Assembly: GCA_022426155.1 (NCBI GenBank)
Contig: JAKMEE010000046.1
Coordinates: 1-48,539, forward strand
DNA length: 48,539 bases
Reading direction: 5' to 3'
DNA from: Candidatus Poseidonia sp.
Lineage (GTDB): Archaea; Thermoplasmatota; Poseidoniia; Poseidoniales; Poseidoniaceae
In this document: positions 16,716-23,077 of the stretch, piece by piece
How positions within the stretch are numbered: the stretch's first letter is position 1
How the letters are laid out: each line of letters starts with the position of its first letter
The notes under the pieces: generated by a model
The model's input: only the letters and a program-made list of their open reading frames with translations
Database searches by the model: none
What the model was told of the DNA's origin: nothing
Translations under genes and position numbers: made by a program

Positions 16716-17334
16716 TGTGGATGCAAATTTGATATTGTTAGTTTACATCATACCCATGGCTTTTGGGACTTTCCTGATGACGCCTCTTTCAAACTCATTT
16801 GGTTCGGACACTACCAATAAGCGTTCAACCATGCACATACCTCGTCGTCGTTTGATGGCTGGGTTGACGCTCGTTTGTTTGGTGAGTTTTGCTGTTTCTG
16901 CTCACACCTTGTGGATCACCTGGAAAATTAGCGAAGGGGCCGCCTTCTGTACGAGCACTACCGTGTTCTCCTGTGACGATGTCCTCGGGAATTCAGACTT
17001 CAACACCGACCCGTTCTTCGGCATGTCTTGGGGCCTCATTGGAATGTTCGTTTTCGGATTCCTTTTGTTCATGTCCAGATGTGTCATGATTGAGCCGGAC
17101 TCAGTTTGGTCAGAACGATATCTGAAATTCGGCACTTACATCACCTTGGGTGGGATTGCAGTGATCGCACTCCTCGTTTCCTACGAGATTCAAATGGAGA
17201 AGATTTGTCAATACTGCACAACCGCTCACGCTGGTAATATTGTGGCATTGTTTGGATTCTGGAAAGCTGGCCGTATGCATGAAATGGGAACGTGGAACGA
17301 CGATGTCCAACCGAAGTCGGAGGCAAAGGAATGA
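16708..17334 (+). CDS. Vitamin K epoxide reductase (VKOR) family membrane oxidoreductase
   Basis: A 208-residue membrane protein with about five helices. VKOR signatures: loop cysteines C81 and C89 (FCTSTTVFSCDDV) and the membrane active site C167-Q-Y-C170 (KICQYCTTAHAGNI). Prokaryotic VKOR passes electrons from thioredoxin-like partners to quinone, the role of bacterial DsbB. The partner is presumably the thioredoxin just upstream. An extra hydrophobic N-terminal segment (about 7-27) precedes the usual core; a shorter start at residue 42 (MHIPRRR) is possible. The start of the next gene overlaps its stop (ATGA). Confidence 0.9.
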   Translation: MNDVDANLILLVYIIPMAFGTFLMTPLSNSFGSDTTNKRSTMHIPRRRLMAGLTLVCLVSFAVSAHTLWITWKISEGAAFCTSTTVFSCDDVLGNSDFNTDPFFGMSWGLIGMFVFGFLLFMSRCVMIEPDSVWSERYLKFGTYITLGGIAVIALLVSYEIQMEKICQYCTTAHAGNIVALFGFWKAGRMHEMGTWNDDVQPKSEAKE

Positions 17335-17840
17335 ACAAAGAGGGGGTCTTTTGGCTCTGTGTTACAACTGCTGCCCTCGTTAGTATCTTCGTATTGCTTG
17401 GAATCAGTGATGGTGTTGAAGAACAGCTCTTCTCGTCTGCCGACGAGGTCCACCCTGCTGCTGAAGCATGTTTGGGGGGGCACGGCTCAATTGCCGACCA
17501 CTATCACGTTGATGTCGCCATTACTCTCCTCGGTGAATCGTATGAAGTTCCCGAAGATGTTGGTATCAACGACGGTGATTGTTCCATGCGTCAATTGCAC
17601 ACCCACGATGCTAGTGGACGAATTCACGTTGAGACCCTGGAATCAGGCACACAGGTCCCGCTTGGGGCTTTCTTCGATATATGGGGCCTCCACTTTGATG
17701 AATCAGGGTTTGGTGATTATCGAATCGATGCAGATCATGAATTCTTGATGTATCTCAATGGAGAACTGGTTGAATCATACGATCAATTAATCCTTGAAGA
17801 TAAGCAACAAGTTGAATTGATATATCGCGCAACGGATTGA
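17331..17840 (+). CDS. Membrane-anchored LHTHD-motif protein of the redox operon
   Basis: A 169-residue protein with an N-terminal membrane helix (about 6-24) and an extracytoplasmic domain. It holds HYHVDVAITLLGE, GDCSMRQLHTHDASGRIHVE and a Gly/Asp-rich C-terminal half. The histidine-rich LHTHD..G.IHVE pattern recurs in exported proteins of archaea and bacteria, often next to disulfide genes; I know of no assigned function. The clustered His/Asp and two Cys could bind metal. The ATG at 17331 overlaps the VKOR stop. Its TGA abuts the stop of the convergent gene in a TGATCA. Confidence 0.85.
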   Translation: MNKEGVFWLCVTTAALVSIFVLLGISDGVEEQLFSSADEVHPAAEACLGGHGSIADHYHVDVAITLLGESYEVPEDVGINDGDCSMRQLHTHDASGRIHVETLESGTQVPLGAFFDIWGLHFDESGFGDYRIDADHEFLMYLNGELVESYDQLILEDKQQVELIYRATD

Positions 17841-18110
17841 TCAGGGCGTGAATGCACCGTTGAAATGCGCTACATTCGCTTCGGTTTCAACCTCTTCCAT
17901 TCTGAGAACCGTCACTTCGATTTCTGCAGCTTCAAAGTATGTTGACCGTAATTCGTCCATTAATTGTCTCTGGACGTCATCCATTTCCTCAGCGTAAATC
18001 ACCGTGAGGTGATGCACGCTGGTGCTCTCTACTTTTGCGATGTATTCCACCACCCATTCTTTGAGGGGGGCTTCCTCCTCCCAGGCAATGTCTTCCCATG
18101 TGTTTGTCAT
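17841..18110 (-). CDS. Small acidic protein, unknown function
   Basis: An 89-residue acidic soluble protein, not recognised. Alternating strands and helices (STSVHHLTVIYAEEMDDVQRQ, then AAEIEVTVLRMEEVETEA) suggest a compact alpha/beta fold. The frame is open to 18164, but a TATA-like TTTCATAAAC about 25 bases before the ATG at 18110 supports that start and a leaderless mRNA. It is convergent with the redox operon. Confidence 0.7.
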   Translation of the reverse strand: MTNTWEDIAWEEEAPLKEWVVEYIAKVESTSVHHLTVIYAEEMDDVQRQLMDELRSTYFEAAEIEVTVLRMEEVETEANVAHFNGAFTP

Positions 18111-18130
18111 GTTACTACATTGGTGCTGAA

Positions 18131-18141
18131 GTTTATGAAAC
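18131..18141 (-). promoter_or_regulatory. TATA box for the 18110-17841 gene
   Basis: TTTCATAAAC on the minus strand centred about 25 bases from the ATG at 18110; no ribosome site between. Confidence 0.5.
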
Positions 18142-18162
18142 CTCGCCTTCCATGACTCATAC

Positions 18163-18186
18163 AACGCCCTTTTCAGGCGTTTTTTT
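18163..18186 (+). terminator. Intrinsic-type terminator, plus strand
   Basis: AACGCC and GGCGTT form a 6-bp stem with a 7-base loop, followed by an uninterrupted T run (18180-18186). Only the plus strand has the T run, so it would stop transcripts of the redox operon, 323 bases after its last stop codon and beyond the whole convergent gene. Confidence 0.6.
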
Positions 18187-18226
18187 CCACAATCTGGACA
18201 TCAATCGGAAGGAAAGACAGGAAATG

Positions 18227-19153
18227 TTACTTTTTACGATATATTGCAACCATGCTGAGCAATGCGCATAGAACGATTAGGGCGGTTCCCAATGAATTGG
18301 TGACGGGTTCGATTCGTTCCCTGTATGCCATCTCAATGACACCGAGGCTAAGGGGTTCGGTTCCATTGGCAATGGAATCCGTCGTTGCTTCATGAATCAG
18401 CACAACACTCCAGGAATCCATGGTCTCAAAACTAAATGAAAAGTCATTCAAACATGATGTATTAGTGGAGACAGGTCCCAAAATTTCTGTGATAGTGTGA
18501 GTGGAGAGGTCACATTCCACTAATCCGACGGCGACCCTATCGCGGACCTCTAGGCCTGGGTTGACCGCATCAGATGGCATGCTTTTCCCATGCTCCAGTA
18601 GGAGAAATGTGAGTTGAGTTCCGTTGGTTTGATCTGTCTCGAAATGGGACATTGCTACGTTCATTCCTGTTCCGTTCCGAATGACTTCAAAGGCCAATTT
18701 CGTGGTTGAACTACGTTGCAATTCATTATCAAGGATGTCTCGCTGGACATCGATCCATGCATCGTATCCTACTCGGAGTTCTCCTCCCTCAACAATGAAA
18801 GTAGGGGTGCTCGTCAAATCTTCATGAACGGTCTGCAGACGTTCGATTCGATGAAGGCTGGCGGGTGGCTGAAATGCATCTTCTCCATCCGTGGGGTGCA
18901 ATGCAATGAGGGCAATCCGAGATCCATGACTATCAGCCACTTGTTTCAGTTGGGGGTCGATTTCTGCGCAAGTTGGGCACCATGTGGCTGTGAGTTCTTC
19001 TACCAACAAGGTATGACCACCGATGCCAGATGACACCGATTGTTCGAACGTTTCTTCTAAACTGACGACCGTTGCACTCACTGGGAGGCTGACAAGGGTG
19101 GCAATGAGGTACATGGTAAGAATCCCTCCAGCCCCCGTTCTTAGCCCTAGCAT
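18227..19153 (-). CDS. Exported thioredoxin-like protein with C-terminal anchor
   Basis: A 308-residue protein with a signal peptide (about 1-28, ending VSATVV), a thioredoxin-fold domain with active site C59-P-T-C62 (TATWCPTCAEID) and STPTFIVEGG as the cis-Pro loop, then a second beta-rich domain (about 150-270) and a C-terminal helix followed by YRKK. It is probably an extracytoplasmic disulfide or reductase protein; its partner may be the VKOR encoded 1 kb away. The ATG at 19153 places the signal peptide at the N terminus; the longer open frame (to 19276) lies over the divergent rlmE start region. Confidence 0.85.
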   Translation of the reverse strand: MLGLRTGAGGILTMYLIATLVSLPVSATVVSLEETFEQSVSSGIGGHTLLVEELTATWCPTCAEIDPQLKQVADSHGSRIALIALHPTDGEDAFQPPASLHRIERLQTVHEDLTSTPTFIVEGGELRVGYDAWIDVQRDILDNELQRSSTTKLAFEVIRNGTGMNVAMSHFETDQTNGTQLTFLLLEHGKSMPSDAVNPGLEVRDRVAVGLVECDLSTHTITEILGPVSTNTSCLNDFSFSFETMDSWSVVLIHEATTDSIANGTEPLSLGVIEMAYRERIEPVTNSLGTALIVLCALLSMVAIYRKK

Positions 19154-19260
19154 GTTGGATTTCGCCTCCTCATGCTGGCGAGTAGGAGGTTGGCCTTGAT
19201 TGCTTGCTTTCTCTCTGTGGTGAGAAAAGCATTGATGAGGGCAAGGATGGCGTCCAACGA

Positions 19261-20013
19261 ATGGGAGGGGGAGCATTGGCGGACCATTGGATTGAAAATC
19301 ACAAGAGAGATTCTTGGCGAAAGCAGGCTAAGGCAAGTGGGTACCGTGCCCGTTCCGCGTTCAAATTGAAGCAAATACAAGAGCGATTTGGATTGATTCG
19401 AATAGGCGATACCGTTCTTGATGTGGGATGTCACCCCGGTGGATGGGCTCAGGTGGCCGTTGAGCTGGTCGGACCAGAAGGTCATGTGGTCGGCGTTGAT
19501 TTGGAACCTTGTCAAGAAGTTGAAGGCGCAGTGTTGCTAACCGGTGACATCACAGACCCATTGACTCAACAGCGAGTTCTCGATGAATTGAACGGAGAAA
19601 AACTCAATGTCATCGTTTCCGATATTTCCCCAGATATCACTGGGAAATGGGACATGGACCAATCTGTCGCCATGACGTTGGTAGCTGATGTTTTTGATTT
19701 CTCTCTGCCTCTGTTGAAGAAAGGTGGCGCCTTCACGACCAAGTTATTCCAGGGCATCGGAGTGCAGGAACTGATCGATGCGGTCAAACCTCACTTTTCT
19801 TCAGTTCGACGTTATTCTCCCGATGCGTCAAGAAATTCTTCTTCCGAGGTTTACCTCATTTGCCGCAATCACATGCCATGGAATTCACCAAAGGAATCCA
19901 TTCGAGAACGATATGAAGCAGCGGTGGATGTTCTCGTGGGTGGTGGTGAAATCGAAGACGCTCCTGAACCAGTCACTCCTACATTCAAAGTCCGTCGTCG
20001 TAAATCCGAATGA
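19261..20013 (+). CDS. rlmE: rRNA 2'-O-ribose methyltransferase RlmE/FtsJ
   Basis: A SAM-dependent enzyme that methylates a 23S rRNA uridine (U2552 in E. coli). The 250-residue protein has K of RSAFKL, SAM site VLDVGCHPGGWAQVA, catalytic Asp in VSDISPDITG, Lys in FTTKLFQG and Glu in SSEVYLIC, the K-D-K-E tetrad. A C-terminal tail of about 50 residues is longer than in E. coli and basic at the end. The ATG at 19261 is chosen; an open frame from 19204 adds 19 unrelated residues. It opens a plus-strand group of translation and nucleic-acid genes. Confidence 0.93.
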   Translation: MGGGALADHWIENHKRDSWRKQAKASGYRARSAFKLKQIQERFGLIRIGDTVLDVGCHPGGWAQVAVELVGPEGHVVGVDLEPCQEVEGAVLLTGDITDPLTQQRVLDELNGEKLNVIVSDISPDITGKWDMDQSVAMTLVADVFDFSLPLLKKGGAFTTKLFQGIGVQELIDAVKPHFSSVRRYSPDASRNSSSEVYLICRNHMPWNSPKESIRERYEAAVDVLVGGGEIEDAPEPVTPTFKVRRRKSE

Positions 20014-20049
20014 TACCTTTCAAGAGGGTTGAGGTTCAATCTTCTCGCT

Positions 20050-20388
20050 ATGAAAGCGAGATCGACATGGCCCCACCAACACAAACGTTTGACCGTTGCA
20101 GATTTGAAACCCGACGCCCCAGTTCACCAATTGGAATTGGTCGTTCTACGAGTCTATCCACAGCGTTTGGTCATCACTCCAAGTTATAGTGGTCCTGTGG
20201 CGGCAGCCTGCGGCAGAGATGCAACGGGTGTGGTCGGATTGGTTCTTTGGAGTGAACAGGTGCAAGATGTACGGGTCGGAGACATCGTCCGCATTCATTC
20301 TGGATGGTGCAGGCAAAGGGATGGAGCCCTCGTGGTGAGTACCGGAAAACATGGGCGCATGGCGATTGTGAGCCGAATCAAAGGGTGA
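20050..20388 (+). CDS. Single OB-fold ssDNA-binding protein (RPA/SSB-like)
   Basis: A 112-residue protein consisting of one OB fold, like crenarchaeal SSB or the SOSS-B type. The pattern VADLKP, LVVLRVYPQRLVITPS, DATGVVGLVLWSEQV, VRVGDIVRIHSGW, ALVVSTGKHGRMAIV matches the five-stranded RPA-type OB fold. It lacks the acidic tail of some SSBs. The ATG at 20050 is preferred over a TTG at 20029; GAGG stands about 16 bases upstream. It lies 36 bases after rlmE, probably in the same transcript. Confidence 0.85.
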   Translation: MKARSTWPHQHKRLTVADLKPDAPVHQLELVVLRVYPQRLVITPSYSGPVAAACGRDATGVVGLVLWSEQVQDVRVGDIVRIHSGWCRQRDGALVVSTGKHGRMAIVSRIKG

Positions 20389-20459
20389 TGCGGCTGGTTT
20401 CGCCTCACGCAACCATAAAGAAGGGGAGGGCATGGGCAGAAGCGTTCCGAGGCATTATC

Positions 20460-20633
20460 ATGAGCGAACGAGCAACCCATTGCACTTCATCCGGCATCCC
20501 TCTCGCAGAGACGGGTTCGACAACTTTCCCCTGTCCTGGGTGCTTCAAGCCCATTGGACGAAGCCCACGTGTTCGCAATCAAGGCGTTCAGTACAAATGC
20601 CCAAATCCAGAATGTGGATTTGTCGGCCCCTGA
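20460..20633 (+). CDS. Small zinc-finger protein
   Basis: A 57-residue protein with two Cys pairs: FPCPGCFKPIG and YKCPNPECGF, plus an early CTSSG. This is the small archaeal zinc-finger family commonly encoded beside aEF-1-beta (HVO_2753-like). Function not settled; zinc binding is expected. GAGG 7 bases before the ATG at 20460 marks the start. The aEF-1-beta gene follows 9 bases later. Confidence 0.88.
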   Translation: MSERATHCTSSGIPLAETGSTTFPCPGCFKPIGRSPRVRNQGVQYKCPNPECGFVGP

Positions 20634-20642
20634 GGTGAAATC

Positions 20643-20915
20643 ATGGGTATGGTAGTCATGACTTACAAGGTGAATCCTGATTCAAATGTCGAAGATATTG
20701 ACACTGATTCAATCGCTCAATCCATCGCTGGCTTGGCCACAGAGGATTACGATGTTCAAAAAATCGAGATCAAGCCTCTTGCATTCGGTCTCAAATTTGT
20801 TCAAGTTCACGTGACCATGAACGATGGTGAGGGTCTCGCTGACGCCTTTGAAGGGCAAATGAGCGAGATACACGGCGTAGGGGAAATTGAAGTCCTCTCC
20901 ATGGGCCTCATTTGA
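20643..20915 (+). CDS. ef1b: Elongation factor aEF-1 beta
   Basis: The nucleotide exchange factor for aEF-1-alpha, promoting GDP release during elongation. The 90-residue protein is a single alpha/beta domain with the family start MGMVVMTYKVNPDS, the IEIKPLAFGLKFVQVHVTM core, and the GVGEIEVLSMGLI end. TGAGGTGAAATC precedes the ATG. It pairs with the zinc-finger gene upstream, a conserved archaeal arrangement. Confidence 0.95.
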   Translation: MGMVVMTYKVNPDSNVEDIDTDSIAQSIAGLATEDYDVQKIEIKPLAFGLKFVQVHVTMNDGEGLADAFEGQMSEIHGVGEIEVLSMGLI

Positions 20916-21259
20916 ACACAACAACTCAGAGGATTATCCTCAAAGAGAATTTTGTCCAATCGAATTTCTCGATAAATTTATTCCCAGCGCTTCCAATCAT
21001 TACTGGATGTCATTCGCATCAACCAAATGCCACTTCTTTTGGAAATTCTAACCACTCATATCCCTCTTCAGGATTGATATATCGAATATATGTCATTTGC
21101 AGGGGTATCACCCATCATTTCATGCATCGAGGGTGTAAGTAATGAAAAAAGAGTACTGCGACCAAGGCAGGTGCGTAGCTTCGCATCAACTAATGGAAGG
21201 GGACATCCTAATCTGTTAGTGTTTCTATTGAAATCAAAATACTGGGTTGTGAAATGATC
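20916..21259. other. 344-base gap between aEF-1-beta and truD
   Basis: The longest clearly non-coding stretch and more AT-rich than its surroundings. It holds a small hairpin GAGGA/TCCTC (20929-20941) just past the aEF-1-beta stop, possibly its terminator; a TATATCGAATATAT-like element at about 21076-21092; a GGGT/ACCC mini-hairpin; and a 25-codon ORF at 21142-21219. No tRNA or known RNA motif is seen. A small RNA gene is possible. Confidence 0.5.
21142..21219 (+). CDS. Candidate 25-residue micro-ORF
   Basis: ATG to TAG, starting MKKEYCDQGRC and ending ILIC. GAGGG lies about 9 bases before the ATG and a TATA-like element about 55 bases upstream. Three Cys in 25 residues. Such a short ORF can arise by chance; reported because the gap is otherwise unexplained. 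Confidence 0.2.
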   Translation: MKKEYCDQGRCVASHQLMEGDILIC

Positions 21260-22651
21260 TCATAGATGATTCAACGGAGATTGCATGTATTCCCGTAGCA
21301 AAGTCGTTGCGTAACTCCCTGAACTCAATGTGAAACGAAACCGAATGCAGGCACCTTCCGGATGCCACCTGTCGCCTTCGGCAGGACCTTGCGCCCAGTT
21401 GCGCCCAAGGGTGCTTGTATCTGCAATTGGGACCGTGTCAACACTAAATTCCTGATAGGTGGTCACTAAAGATCGACGCGTCCCTTTTGTTGAGAGACGA
21501 GGGATTGCTTCAACATCCCATGATACATCGCCCAAGCCTTCTGCTTGGAGAGTTGCTTCTTCCATCTCACCAGGTGCACCTTCGCAAGTTCGAATTTCGC
21601 TACCGGGTAGGGGTCCAGTGGTGATCAATCGCCCCAATTGACAGTTACGTGTGATTCGAGGAAGAGTTCGGTCTTCAACCGTAACGCAAGAGGGAACATC
21701 CAGTTGCCCTTTCTCATCCACACGCCCCACGATATCACCGGGTACCGGTATGGCAATCGGGACGCCAGCACTCAATCGGTTGAACAACGATTTGTTGAAC
21801 ACTACGGATTGGAGAGCATGCACGGTCATGAGTTGAAGGTTTCCAGGTAATTTACGGAAGGCCCCAACAAAATCATCGGGCTTCTCAAGAAGATGTTCCA
21901 GCATTCTTCGCTCAAAGCCCATCCAACGTGGGAGCATTTCTATGACGTCTGATGAAACTCCATTTTCACGTATGTGAGCACGAACTTGCTTGGCCTCTTC
22001 CTCTTCATTTTCTCCTTCCATCGAAAGATAGGCCATCACCGCTTCTTCCCACTGGTCTCGAACTACATGAGACCCAACCACCGGGGTGACGGGTCGGCCA
22101 GAACCAAATCTCTGGGGGCCAATCCAATTTGGGAAGAGTCCTTGGCCGAGGGATTCGTCCATTTCAGCTTTGATCCGCTCAACTTCTGCCATTGCTTCCT
22201 CATTGGATAGTGGATTTCCATCACCATCGGAGCACCCTCTCACAACGATGGTGAATCGATTGCCTCGGTGATTACCGAATCCAATTTTTTGATGTGTTCG
22301 TCCGATGACTTCAATCTCAACATCAGGAAGAGAAACAGCAGCGACTTTGTTTTGAGGTGCATCGATCACAAAGAGTTGAGTCGTAATGGCTCGCTTATCT
22401 TTTGTTCCAGCAAAAAAGACACGGTTTCGTGGAATTTTGAGTGCTGATGAAAGTTGATTGCAAAATCGATTGGTTTCCCAATTTGTGAGGGTCACCTTTG
22501 CAACCGTAAATCTTCCACGGTTGTCAAGATGTACAGGAGTTGAAATTTCTTCAACACGAAAATCGGAGACACGGGCTTTGATGAGTCCGCCAATACCGTC
22601 TGAATTGGTAGCGTATCCGAGCAAACCGATGGCTTTTGCAATGGCATCCAT
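21260..22651 (-). CDS. truD: tRNA pseudouridine(13) synthase TruD
   Basis: Converts U13 of certain tRNAs to pseudouridine. The 463-residue protein has the TruD start (IGGLIKARVSDFRVEEIS), the catalytic Asp in FAGTKDKRA (Asp85 from this start), NHRGNRFTIVVRG, the FPNWIGPQRFGSGRP motif, the large insertion domain, and the C-terminal FTLSSGSYATTLLREYM. The ATG at 22651 follows GAGGTCTTTGGC and comes 13 bases after the rpoL stop; the open frame continues to a GTG at 22699 that would overlap rpoL. Confidence 0.95.
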   Translation of the reverse strand: MDAIAKAIGLLGYATNSDGIGGLIKARVSDFRVEEISTPVHLDNRGRFTVAKVTLTNWETNRFCNQLSSALKIPRNRVFFAGTKDKRAITTQLFVIDAPQNKVAAVSLPDVEIEVIGRTHQKIGFGNHRGNRFTIVVRGCSDGDGNPLSNEEAMAEVERIKAEMDESLGQGLFPNWIGPQRFGSGRPVTPVVGSHVVRDQWEEAVMAYLSMEGENEEEEAKQVRAHIRENGVSSDVIEMLPRWMGFERRMLEHLLEKPDDFVGAFRKLPGNLQLMTVHALQSVVFNKSLFNRLSAGVPIAIPVPGDIVGRVDEKGQLDVPSCVTVEDRTLPRITRNCQLGRLITTGPLPGSEIRTCEGAPGEMEEATLQAEGLGDVSWDVEAIPRLSTKGTRRSLVTTYQEFSVDTVPIADTSTLGRNWAQGPAEGDRWHPEGACIRFRFTLSSGSYATTLLREYMQSPLNHL

Positions 22652-22664
22652 GCCAAAGACCTCT

Positions 22665-22922
22665 TCAGAGGTGTGCTGATGTGAATTCAGTAGCGACACC
22701 TGTGACGATGTCGTTCAGGACTTTGTCAACTCCTGACTTGCCCTTGGTACGAATGTAGAACTCAGGGTCGTCAAGCTCAGGGTGGCCTGGGAAATAATTG
22801 GCATAGTCCACATCTTTGTGGGTGTTCAGGCGCTCACGGAGCACTTGGAGAGCCGTATGACTCTCGCCTATAATACGAAGTCGGAGTTCGTTCTTCTCTT
22901 TCTTGAGCACTGTCACAGACAT
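22665..22922 (-). CDS. rpoL: DNA-directed RNA polymerase subunit L
   Basis: Small polymerase subunit (eukaryotic Rpb11 counterpart) that dimerises with subunit D at assembly. The 85-residue protein shows KEKNELRLRIIGESHTALQVLRERL, the DVDYANYFPGHPELDDPEFYIRTKG core and a C-terminal helix. The ATG at 22922 gives the normal N terminus; a GTG at 22940 would add six residues. It is followed by truD in the same unit. Confidence 0.93.
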   Translation of the reverse strand: MSVTVLKKEKNELRLRIIGESHTALQVLRERLNTHKDVDYANYFPGHPELDDPEFYIRTKGKSGVDKVLNDIVTGVATEFTSAHL

Positions 22923-23077
22923 GATGACCGACCTTCCCACCGACCAACTTGTTTTGAACCTTCTTATTCAACGAGGACAAAGATACCCACCTCAATGTTT
23001 CAATCAACTCATTGGATGAGGTCGTTTGGAGGCATTGATACCTGCTACTTTTTGTATCTCCAACAAAGAGCGAGTTC

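Noticed and set aside
19204-19260. N-terminal extension of RlmE
   Set aside because: The added 19 residues do not fit the family; the ATG at 19261 gives a normal start.
20912-21142. 76-codon ORF after aEF-1-beta
   Set aside because: No ribosome site, poor protein composition and overlap with the aEF-1-beta stop; treated as gap.
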